A stretch of DNA of 36,424 nt from a virus, in the IMG/VR virus record IMGVR_UViG_3300046474_000274, positions 1 to 36,424 of that record; one strand, written 5' to 3'. Within the stretch, counting starts at the first letter, position 1; each line of letters begins with the position of its first letter. Both the position numbers and the translations under genes were made by a program. This document shows positions 29,959 through 36,424 of the stretch, one piece after another. The notes beneath the pieces were generated by a model that saw nothing but the letters and a program-made list of their open reading frames with translations, had not been told where the DNA came from and ran no database searches.

Positions 29959-32900
29959 ATGCACTCGATCCTTGCAGCGCGGACTGATTTCTCAGTCGGC
30001 GAAAGCATCCTCACGACCAAGGTTCTGATCAAGAACGCCGTCGATGCGGGCGCAAAGGCGATCGCCATGACCGACACGATGTCCGTCACCGGTATGATCG
30101 ACTTCACCAACAAGGCCAAGGCCGAAGGCTTGAAGCCGGTCATCGGCTGCCGGCTGCGTCTGTCTGATAATCCGACCTGGCGCCCTGGCGACGGCGAGAA
30201 GAAGAAGGATATGCCGCGTTCCTACTTCCTGACCGTCTACGCGCTCAAGGAAGCCGGCATCAAGGCGATCTTCCGGCTGCTGACGCTGGCGAACTCCGAC
30301 GACCGCTTCTATTACGTGGCCAAGCTCGGCTTCGAGGATCTCTATGCGGAGTTGAAAGGGTTGGCCGGCGACGATCTCGCGATTGTGCTTGGTGATGCCC
30401 ATTCGGTTCTGGAGCATCCGAATGTCGACGATATCGTCCTGGAGCTCAATGACCAGGTTGAAATGATCTATGCGCCGCTGGTCCCGATCGACACGCCCTA
30501 TTACGGGCGCTTGAACGAATTGGCACTGCGGCAGATCAGTCTTGGCGCCGTCAAGCCGATCGTCGTGCGTCCGGCCTTCTACGGCCAGGGTGAAGCCGAC
30601 ACCCAGGAGATCATGACCGCGATCTCCGAGAACCATAAGGTGACCGATCCATGGTTCCGCTCGCGCCACAATCGCGACATGCACGTCATGGGTAACGCCG
30701 AGCTCGTCGGCGAAATGAAGAAGGCTGTCGCCCATCTGGTCAAGCGCGGCAATGATCCGTCGGCTACCGCTTTGAAGTTCAAGGAAGGGCTGTTCAACAC
30801 CGCAATGCTGGTCGCCGCCGTAGAATACGAATGGAAGAAGGCTGCGGTCTCGCTTCCGATCATGGCGCCGGACGAGTTTGCGGCCGTCGTCGAGGAGTGC
30901 AAGAAGGGCTGGAAGCTCCGTTTCGCCGCGCCGATCTTCGGGCATCAGCCGGACGCGAAGGAACTGGTCGAGGTCTATAAGCCGCGCCTCGCCTACGAGC
31001 TCGAAACCCTCAAGCGGTTGAACTTCTCGGGCTACTTCCTGCTCGTGCAGGACGTGGTGCAGTTCGCGAAAAACTCGGGCATCATGGTCGGTCCTGGTCG
31101 TGGTTCCGTGGGCGGATCCCTTGTCGCTTATCTGATGGGCATTACCGAGTGCGATCCGATCCGCTTCGGACTGCTGTTTGAGCGCTTCATCAATCCGGAA
31201 CGTATCGACTTGCCCGACGCCGATCTCGACTTCATGTCCGAGCGCCGGCACGAGATTTTCGAATACCTCACCAAGAAGTATGGCGAGAAGCGGGTAGCTG
31301 GCGTCAACAACTACGGAACGCTCGGCTCCGCATCCGCGATCCGCGATGTCGGCCGCGTGACGCTCATCCCCGAAAAGGACTATTCCGTCTCGAAGTTCGT
31401 GCCGAAGCTGCACGGCCAGAACGTGCCGCTGCCCGAGGCGCGCAAGCAGGTCGCCGATATTGACGACTTCGCCAATCACTATCCGGGCCACTGGCCGATC
31501 ATGGAGCGCCTCGAGGGCACGATCCGCAATTTCAGCCAGCACGCGGGCGGCGTCATCGTCGGCGGGGTCGATATCGTCGACCGTGCGGTCGTTGAGCGGC
31601 GCAAGGACGGCAACGTCGTCTGCTGGGACAAGCGCATCGTTGAAGACCAGGGTCTGGTCAAGATGGACGTTCTCGGGCTCAACACGCTCGACCTGATGAC
31701 CCTGACGCTCGACTATATCCGCGAAAATACCGGCAAGCGTCTCGATCTTAACCGCATCCCTCTCGATGACGAGAAGGTGCTGGCGAACTTCGCCAAGGCG
31801 AACACGACCGCGATCTTTCAGTTTGAGTCCGGAGGCATGCGCCGGCTCTTGAAGGAGCTCGGCTCGACCGGCGTCATCACGTTTGAGGATATCACGGCTG
31901 CAACCGCTCTCTACCGCCCTGGTCCGATGGAGTCGGGGATGATGGACAGCTTCTATCTGCGCAAGCAGGGCCATGAGGAAATCGAATACGACCATCCGCT
32001 GATGGAGCCGGTGCTCGAGGAAACCTTCGGCGTTATCGTCTACCAGGAACAGGTCATGAAGATCTCCCAGGTGATCGCCGGCTACTCCGGCGCGGCCGCT
32101 GACAAGCTCCGCAAGATCATGGGTAAGAAGCTGCCGGAGGAGATGAAGAAGGAGCGGAAGAAGTTCTGCGACGGCTGTGTCGCGACGATCGCCTGCACCG
32201 AGGATTGGGCCGGTGCCCTTTTCGACAAGATCGAAGGCTTCGCCGGCTACGGCTTCAATAAGTCTCACTCGGTCGAATACACCCTGATCTCCTACCAGGC
32301 CATGTATTTGAAGACCTACCATCCGGCCGAGTTCTACGCCGCGGCGTTGACCGTTCAGAAGGAAGAGAAGCTGACGGGTATCATCCGTGATGCGAAGTCG
32401 CTTGGTATCGACGTGTCGATGCCCGACATCAATATATCGACCGATCGCTTCGAAATGGCAACGCCTGTGCGCCTGGTCATGCCGCTGCAGCGCATCAAGG
32501 GTCTGTCCGAAAAGGCGACCACCGCAATTCTCGAGGCCAGGAAGTCGGGACTGTTTGCCGACAAGAACGACTTCCTGGCCCGCGTGGAGAAGCGGGTCTG
32601 TAATAAGCGCGTCCAGGAGGCTCTCGATCTCGTCGGCGCCTTTGCGCGCATCGAGCCTGGTCAGAAGGCCGCAAACGATCCGAGCCGCATCAAGGACCAG
32701 ATCGAGCTGCTGCCGGGCCTGGTCGCTGGCCACGTTCCCATCGAGCACGAGCTGGAGAAGGACAAGGACACGAAGGAAGCGCTCGGCGAGCTCGTGGACG
32801 AATACCGCGCAGCGCATGGCCCCAAGGCAACGATGACTGACGGATATCCGGTCAAGCCGTTCTTTGGCCGCGATGCCGACTTCATGATCATTTCGGACGC

Positions 32901-33324
32901 GCCTGGCAACGAAGAGGACACGGGCGGCGTCATGGGCTTCTCGATGTCGAACAACGCTGTGATCGAGGCTGTGGAAGCGGCATCGCTCGACCGTTCGAAT
33001 ATCTATTGGACGGCCCTGATCAAGCGCCCGAAGCGCGGCAAGCAGGTTACGCCCGACGAGATTGCCACCTATTGGCCGTATCTGGAGCGGGAGATCGAAC
33101 TGCTCAAGCCGCCCGTTATCGTGCTTCTCGGCTCGCAGACGGTTCGCCACTTTATCCCGGACTTCAAGGGCAAGGCATCCGACGCGGCCGGCAAGGTGAT
33201 CTACTCCAAGAAGTATGACGCCAACGTCGTGATCGGCTTTAGCCCCGGTGAGATTTATCACGATCCGGACAAGCAGCAGAACATGAACGAGGTGTTCGCC
33301 TCAGTCGCGGATTGCTTATCATGA
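29959..33324 (+). CDS. dnaE: DNA polymerase III alpha subunit fused to a UDG-fold domain
   Basis: A 1121-residue C-family replicative polymerase. Residues 1-~230 form a PHP domain whose metal ligands are largely lost (ARTDFS instead of HxH, TDT instead of TDH), so PHP nuclease activity is unlikely. The polymerase core has GRGSVGGSLVAYLMGI, catalytic D420 and D422 (PDADLDF) and D570 (KMDVLG), plus the family FNKSHS motif. After the helix-hairpin region the chain continues into about 170 residues resembling family-4 uracil-DNA glycosylases: ISDAPGNEED (978-987), YWTALIKRPKRG and VIVLLGSQTVRHF. The Fe-S cysteines of true family-4 enzymes are absent. The start at 29959 has AAGGGG; the frame is open upstream to 29875 inside the previous gene. 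Confidence 0.88.
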   Translation: MHSILAARTDFSVGESILTTKVLIKNAVDAGAKAIAMTDTMSVTGMIDFTNKAKAEGLKPVIGCRLRLSDNPTWRPGDGEKKKDMPRSYFLTVYALKEAGIKAIFRLLTLANSDDRFYYVAKLGFEDLYAELKGLAGDDLAIVLGDAHSVLEHPNVDDIVLELNDQVEMIYAPLVPIDTPYYGRLNELALRQISLGAVKPIVVRPAFYGQGEADTQEIMTAISENHKVTDPWFRSRHNRDMHVMGNAELVGEMKKAVAHLVKRGNDPSATALKFKEGLFNTAMLVAAVEYEWKKAAVSLPIMAPDEFAAVVEECKKGWKLRFAAPIFGHQPDAKELVEVYKPRLAYELETLKRLNFSGYFLLVQDVVQFAKNSGIMVGPGRGSVGGSLVAYLMGITECDPIRFGLLFERFINPERIDLPDADLDFMSERRHEIFEYLTKKYGEKRVAGVNNYGTLGSASAIRDVGRVTLIPEKDYSVSKFVPKLHGQNVPLPEARKQVADIDDFANHYPGHWPIMERLEGTIRNFSQHAGGVIVGGVDIVDRAVVERRKDGNVVCWDKRIVEDQGLVKMDVLGLNTLDLMTLTLDYIRENTGKRLDLNRIPLDDEKVLANFAKANTTAIFQFESGGMRRLLKELGSTGVITFEDITAATALYRPGPMESGMMDSFYLRKQGHEEIEYDHPLMEPVLEETFGVIVYQEQVMKISQVIAGYSGAAADKLRKIMGKKLPEEMKKERKKFCDGCVATIACTEDWAGALFDKIEGFAGYGFNKSHSVEYTLISYQAMYLKTYHPAEFYAAALTVQKEEKLTGIIRDAKSLGIDVSMPDINISTDRFEMATPVRLVMPLQRIKGLSEKATTAILEARKSGLFADKNDFLARVEKRVCNKRVQEALDLVGAFARIEPGQKAANDPSRIKDQIELLPGLVAGHVPIEHELEKDKDTKEALGELVDEYRAAHGPKATMTDGYPVKPFFGRDADFMIISDAPGNEEDTGGVMGFSMSNNAVIEAVEAASLDRSNIYWTALIKRPKRGKQVTPDEIATYWPYLEREIELLKPPVIVLLGSQTVRHFIPDFKGKASDAAGKVIYSKKYDANVVIGFSPGEIYHDPDKQQNMNEVFASVADCLS

Positions 33325-33932
33325 TGCTCCGGCCGGTATCCGCTATCCGGCTGGTATCAAACGAGCCGGTAAAGAAGACCTTCGGCCAGAGGCTCCGGGA
33401 CTATTTCTTCCCGGAGCAGGCCGAAACTCCCGAAACTGAACCGCCCAAGATGGTTTTGAAACCGACGGCTGATCCCGCGCCATTCGTGCCGTTCCCGACG
33501 ACTTACGGCTCCGTCAGGGTGCCAGGCACGATTACGACCTGGGACGGCGAGATCATGACCTCGACCATGATGAAGCCCGACCAGCCCTGCGCCTGGTGGT
33601 ATTGCGACGATCACCGCGTTCCGAACTGCAACTTCGGACACAAGGTTCTCGACAAGCACGAAGTCACGGATTGGAATGACATGACCGAAGACGAGCGCGA
33701 AGAAGCGATCAATGAGTGGGAGAAGCTCATGGGTTTGAGTTCCATCGGCATCACCCCTCCCACGCCCGAGGGTCCGAATGAGCTCGCGGCTGCGCGTATG
33801 CACCAGCGGGCGGTTGCGAACAATCTCGCCCGCGATATGGAAGCTCACAAGAAGAAGTTGGAACGCGAGCTGGCAGAAGCTGAGGAGCGGGAGAGGCTCT
33901 ACGAAGGCAACAGCACTTTCGGCGCTTTCTAA
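33321..33932 (+). CDS. Hypothetical protein with possible zinc-binding motif
   Basis: A 203-residue protein whose ATG overlaps the polymerase TGA (ATGA), so it is translationally coupled. The N-terminal ~60 residues are basic, then Pro-rich (likely disordered). A central segment has C-x4-C-x2-H and C-x3-H (CAWWYCDDH, NCNFGH), which could bind zinc. An acidic helix follows (MTEDEREEAINEWEKLMG), and the C-terminal third is a long charged helix (HKKKLERELAEAEERERL), probably a coiled coil. No known family is recognised. Position suggests a replisome accessory, but this is context only. It ends about 20 bp before a CGCTATAA promoter box. Confidence 0.6.
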   Translation: MMLRPVSAIRLVSNEPVKKTFGQRLRDYFFPEQAETPETEPPKMVLKPTADPAPFVPFPTTYGSVRVPGTITTWDGEIMTSTMMKPDQPCAWWYCDDHRVPNCNFGHKVLDKHEVTDWNDMTEDEREEAINEWEKLMGLSSIGITPPTPEGPNELAAARMHQRAVANNLARDMEAHKKKLERELAEAEERERLYEGNSTFGAF

Positions 33933-33954
33933 ATGCGCTCTCCGATCGCGAAAT

Positions 33955-33963
33955 CGCTATAAT
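33955..33963 (+). promoter_or_regulatory. CGCTATAAT promoter box
   Basis: CGCTATAAT preceded by GCGA (33948-33951), 9 bp before CTATAA, forming a short inverted repeat GCGA-AA-TCGC. No operator copy is near. Confidence 0.5.
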
Positions 33964-33988
33964 TTCAGTATCAACAAGGAACCACAAC

Positions 33989-34564
33989 ATGACGACTCCC
34001 ACGACGGCCGACGCCGCGAAGGAGCAGACCTCCTATCAGGTCCGCGACTTCATCGATGCTGCACAGTTGAAGCGCGACCTCGCCTTCTCCCCGAACAATC
34101 TGACCGACGCCATGATCTCCCAGGCGTCCATGTTCTCATATTATGGCGTTCTCGCCGCTGACGCCGCAAAGCAGGTCGACGTGGTGAAGATGCTCCTGGA
34201 GAACACCGAGGCTGCTGTCTCGCAGATCGTCCGTAACGAAGCGGCAACGGCCGGCGAGAAGATCACCGAAGGCGCGATCGCGACCCGCATCGCCCGTCAT
34301 CCGCGCGTCGTCGGGATGAAGAAGGCGCTGAACGATGCCAAGCGCGTCGAGGCGATCGGCAAGACCGCTGTTGAGTCCTTCCGGCACCGGCGCGACATGC
34401 TGGTGCAGCTCGGCCTGATCTCCCGCGAGGAGATGAAGGGTGAGTTGTCCATCCGCGAAAAGTCGGCACGCGAAGACGCGGTCGAGCAGTCCAAGCAGAG
34501 CACGCTCGATCGTCTTGCGCGCCGCAATGGCGTTCAGGCAGCGGACGAAAATTCCGTAAATTAA
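33989..34564 (+). CDS. Possible UvsY-like recombination mediator
   Basis: A 191-residue, mostly helical protein. The central part (about 48-150) runs SYYGVLAADAAKQVDVVKMLLE, AATAGEKITEGAIATRI, DAKRVEAIGKTAVESFRHRRDMLVQLG, which I associate with phage UvsY-like or recombination-mediator-like helical proteins that load recombinase onto SSB-coated DNA. The match is from pattern memory, not a search. The C-terminus is charged and probably disordered. It has AAGGA 8 bp before the ATG and sits under its own CGCTATAAT box, two genes upstream of the gp32-like SSB, which is where such a mediator would be expected. No recombinase gene is in this window. Confidence 0.5.
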   Translation: MTTPTTADAAKEQTSYQVRDFIDAAQLKRDLAFSPNNLTDAMISQASMFSYYGVLAADAAKQVDVVKMLLENTEAAVSQIVRNEAATAGEKITEGAIATRIARHPRVVGMKKALNDAKRVEAIGKTAVESFRHRRDMLVQLGLISREEMKGELSIREKSAREDAVEQSKQSTLDRLARRNGVQAADENSVN

Positions 34565-34584
34565 GTGCAATCCCTCGTCATTTA

Positions 34585-34593
34585 CGCTATAAA
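34585..34593 (+). promoter_or_regulatory. CGCTATAAA promoter box
   Basis: A CGCTATAAA box ends directly before the operator at 34595. A weak GTGCAA (34565-34570) lies 16 bp before CTATAA. The operator would cover the transcription start. Confidence 0.5.
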
Positions 34594-34594
34594 G

Positions 34595-34612
34595 TAAGTA
34601 AGCACTTACTTA
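34595..34612. promoter_or_regulatory. Operator site at the promoter of the 87-residue protein
   Basis: Perfect TAAGTA-AGCACT-TACTTA two bp downstream of a CGCTATAA box, so bound protein would block start-site access. Confidence 0.65.
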
Positions 34613-34641
34613 GTGTGACGCCCTTCAAAAGGAAGATCCTC

Positions 34642-34905
34642 ATGGACGCATTCATTGCATATCTCCGTAAGTTCCTTGGCCTGGAACTGACCATCGATCG
34701 TGTCGTCGCCCGTCAGAGCAAGGTCGTTCGCGACCTCGACAAGCTCGAAACGTTGCACGTCACCAAGGCTGAAAAGGCGGAGAGCAAGGCAGCCAAGGCC
34801 GCAGCCAAGGCCGAGGAAGCTCGCCTCGAAGCTGCTGACGCAGCCGAACTGTCGAACAACTGGAAGAATTCTGGCCTGGTCCGTCCGTCCCGCAAGGCGG
34901 CCTGA
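34642..34905 (+). CDS. Small coiled-coil protein
   Basis: An 87-residue protein. A short amphipathic N-terminus (MDAFIAYLRKFLG) is followed by a long Lys/Ala/Glu helix (about 38-72, KAEKAESKAAKAAAKAEEAR), probably coiled coil, and a basic tail (RPSRKAA). The ATG at 34642 has AAAGGAAG upstream; a GTG at 34615 overlaps the operator and is unlikely. No family is recognised. It lies directly upstream of the SSB gene but has its own promoter box and operator. Confidence 0.55.
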   Translation: MDAFIAYLRKFLGLELTIDRVVARQSKVVRDLDKLETLHVTKAEKAESKAAKAAAKAEEARLEAADAAELSNNWKNSGLVRPSRKAA

Positions 34906-34938
34906 CCACTCGGGACTTGAGCGATCCCATCGACACAT

Positions 34939-34961
34939 CGCTATAAGTAAGTAGCTAGATA
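34939..34961 (+). promoter_or_regulatory. SSB promoter box with partial operator
   Basis: CGCTATAA at 34939-34946. TTGAGC (34917-34922) lies 18 bp before CTATAA and GCGAT (34921-34925) 20 bp before it. TAAGTA-N6-TAGATA at 34944-34961 has one perfect and one damaged half-site, so repression of SSB may be weaker. Three TAGCT copies follow to 34973. Confidence 0.5.
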
Positions 34962-35023
34962 GCTGGATAGCTATCAAGGCAAGTCGAAAGCACAAAGCAC
35001 AAAAGCACGAAGGAACTAAGCAT

Positions 35024-36064
35024 ATGGCTCTCAGCCCTGAACTGAAGAAGGCGGTCTCCGGCGCCAAGAACAAGTATTCTGGCGGCTCCAGCAAGACCGT
35101 TAAGCCCAAGGACGGTCGCAATACCTACCGTCTTCTGGCCCCGACCCCTGCCCAGGCTCCCTGGGTTCCGGCTTCCGGCCAGTATTGGGCCGATCTCGGC
35201 GTTCACTGGATCAAGGCAGACAAGAACGGCAAGCCGCTGGCTGTCGTCGGCGACTGCGACACGGTTTACCAGCAGCCGTCCGTCCTGAACACCGCGATCG
35301 AAATGGCGATCAACTCGGCGATGGATGAAGAATCCAAGGAGCTCTACAACGAGTGGAAGGCCAAGAAGTCGGTCCTCCTCAACGTTGTCGATCGCTCCGG
35401 TAACGCCGACGAGGCCGTTCCGCTCGAACTGACCGGCACCACCTTCGGCAAGGTCATGGATCTCGTTGGCGTCTACGACGACGCTGGTCGCGATCTGACC
35501 GACCCGCTGACCGGTGTCGACATCATCATCACCAAGACCGGCAAGGGTCTGAATACCAAGTATGAGGTGATGGTCGATCCGGCTCCGTCCAAGCCCGTCA
35601 GCCCCGAGGTTCTCTCGCGGACGGTCGATCTGCACGCCTTCATCGCGCAGAACTTCTTCCGCGGTGAAGAACAGAAGGCACTGAACTGCATCGCGCAGAT
35701 CGCCGGTGTCGCTGTTCCGGCTCTGACTGGTCCTGCTACTTCGGCCGGCGTTCGCACGCCGACTGCTGCACTGTCCTCGCCCGCCGCTGCTGTTGCAGAC
35801 GCCTCGGTAGCTTCTGCTGCCGCTGCACCTGCCACGACTGCTGCCGCTCCGGCCCCGGCCGCTGCTGCTGCCCCGGTCGAAGATCCGGCTATCGCCGCAC
35901 GTCGCGCCGAAATCCTGCGTCGCCAGCAGGAAGCCGAAGCTGAGCTCGCCGCGCTCTCGCAGCCGACGGCTCCTGCCGAAACCGCAGCTCCCGCGGCCGG
36001 CATCTCCTCGCTGCCTGTTTCCGAACAGGACGCGATCCTCGCGGAACTCGATAACCTCGTGTGA
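35024..36064 (+). CDS. Single-stranded DNA-binding protein, T4 gp32-like
   Basis: A 346-residue protein with the three-part layout of gp32-type SSBs. A basic N-terminal arm (LKKAVSGAKNKYSGGSSKTVKPKDGRN) precedes an OB-like core (NTYRLLAPTP, YWADLGVHWIK, SVLLNVVDR, to about 220), followed by a long Ala/Pro/Thr linker (about 235-310) and an acidic-hydrophobic tail (EQDAILAELDNLV) for partner binding. The core has few cysteines, unlike the zinc-containing T4 protein. It protects fork ssDNA and recruits replication and recombination proteins. AAGGA lies 9 bp before the ATG, after an A-rich repetitive leader. Three hairpins separate it from the next gene, consistent with a highly expressed single-gene unit. 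Confidence 0.68.
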   Translation: MALSPELKKAVSGAKNKYSGGSSKTVKPKDGRNTYRLLAPTPAQAPWVPASGQYWADLGVHWIKADKNGKPLAVVGDCDTVYQQPSVLNTAIEMAINSAMDEESKELYNEWKAKKSVLLNVVDRSGNADEAVPLELTGTTFGKVMDLVGVYDDAGRDLTDPLTGVDIIITKTGKGLNTKYEVMVDPAPSKPVSPEVLSRTVDLHAFIAQNFFRGEEQKALNCIAQIAGVAVPALTGPATSAGVRTPTAALSSPAAAVADASVASAAAAPATTAAAPAPAAAAAPVEDPAIAARRAEILRRQQEAEAELAALSQPTAPAETAAPAAGISSLPVSEQDAILAELDNLV

Positions 36065-36074
36065 CGCTAATGCC

Positions 36075-36163
36075 GAGCGGGATCCCCTCCCCGCTCTGGC
36101 CGCCTCATCGTCGCGGATGAGGCTTTGCGACGGCACCACCGCCCTCCTGGTGCCGTCGCTTTT
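36075..36163 (+). terminator. Three tandem hairpins after SSB
   Basis: Stem 1: 7 bp, 36075-36081 with 36090-36096. Stem 2: 8 bp, 36102-36109 with 36116-36123, then TTT. Stem 3: 11-12 bp, 36127-36137 with 36149-36159, then TTTT. The third is a strong rho-independent terminator; the others may reinforce it or protect the mRNA end. Confidence 0.75.
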
Positions 36164-36179
36164 CTCTTGAGAGGTTTCA

Positions 36180-36424
36180 ATGACCAATTATTCCCTGATC
36201 GACGGCAATTCACTCGGTCACTACTACAACAATGCCAAGCCGCTCTCGATCGGCGAGGTCCAGGTTCAGGCGATCTATTACCTGTTGAGGGGCCTTCGCT
36301 CGCACATTGCGAGCTTCCAGGATTATCAGCCGGTCGTCCTCTGGGATGGCGCGTCGTGGCGCAAGCTCATGTTCGCTGCCTACAAGGACAACCGCGACAA
36401 GAAGGAAACGAAGAACGAGATCCG
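36180..36424 (+). CDS. 5'-3' exonuclease (FEN/PIN-type), N-terminal part
   Basis: The first 81 residues of a gene running off the window. YSLIDGNSLGHYYNNA has the N-terminal metal-binding Asp of FEN-family nucleases. VVLWDGASWRKLMFAAYKDNRDKK matches the family strand with a second conserved Asp and the following Tyr-Lys-x-x-R region (as in T5/T7/T4 RNase H-type enzymes). Such enzymes remove RNA primers and flaps at the fork, fitting with the ligase and primase in the window. GAGAGG lies 6 bp before the ATG. The remaining catalytic residues lie outside the window. Confidence 0.75.
   Translation, partial: MTNYSLIDGNSLGHYYNNAKPLSIGEVQVQAIYYLLRGLRSHIASFQDYQPVVLWDGASWRKLMFAAYKDNRDKKETKNEI

Noticed and set aside
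29992-33261. 1089-codon minus-strand ORF opposite the polymerase
   Set aside because: The plus strand encodes an unmistakable DNA polymerase III; the antisense frame is open only because of GC-rich codon bias.
1-36424. tRNA genes, insertion sequences or integrase/attachment site
   Set aside because: No tRNA-like cloverleaf, transposase motifs or tyrosine/serine recombinase signature was seen in either strand.

Overview
The window is a piece of a temperate-type tailed phage, probably a siphovirus of an alphaproteobacterium and most likely rhizobial (Rhizobium/Agrobacterium group). The coding DNA is GC-rich. The tail tip is built on the lambda M-L-K-I-J plan. A minus-strand gene belongs to the RepC family of plasmid initiators, which is known only from Alphaproteobacteria. 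No integrase is visible. An intact repC unit with its antisense-RNA region suggests a phage-plasmid, meaning a phage that can persist as an episome.

Layout: 3-11353 is the tail region: C-terminal part of the tape measure with a muramidase-like domain, lambda-like M, L, K and I proteins, a 2067-residue J-like central fibre, and two small unknown genes. 11459-13207 is the lysis cassette: single-TM protein, holin, SAR-type endolysin, Rz, and an out-of-frame overlapping Rz1. 13274-15112 is a metallophosphoesterase-like, T5 A1-type protein. 15202-22105 is early/replication block 1: PhoH ATPase, unknown gene, DnaB-type helicase, TOPRIM primase, WGR protein, Cys-cluster protein, ATP-dependent DNA ligase. 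22141-23828 is the only convincing minus-strand block: a 30-residue hydrophobic ORF, repC, and a ribbon-helix-helix gene, with a candidate antisense RNA on the plus strand between the last two. 24146-24884 holds a Cro/CI-type regulator and a small acidic protein. 24932-29954 holds a CobT-like VWA protein, a CobS-like AAA+ ATPase, a sigma-like protein and a second Cys-cluster protein. 29959-36424 is replication/recombination block 2: DNA polymerase III alpha fused to a UDG-fold domain, unknown gene, UvsY-like protein, small coiled-coil protein, gp32-like SSB, and the start of a 5'-3' exonuclease.

Regulation: ten near-perfect copies of an 18-bp inverted repeat, TAAGTA-N6-TACTTA, lie upstream of plus-strand transcription units from tail to replication; three weaker relatives are also present. 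None precedes the repC block. They look like one operator regulon. At 2166-2194 the operator fills exactly the 17-bp spacer of a consensus-like promoter. A second recurring signal, [A/C]GCTATAA, precedes seven genes and usually lacks a good -35. The window also encodes a sigma-like protein.

How it fits together: the phage supplies most of its own replisome (initiator, helicase, primase, polymerase, SSB, ligase, exonuclease). One set would serve lytic growth, while RepC with its antisense RNA and ribbon-helix-helix partner could maintain an episomal prophage at controlled copy number. The operator regulon would switch the lytic units off in that state. This last model is inference.
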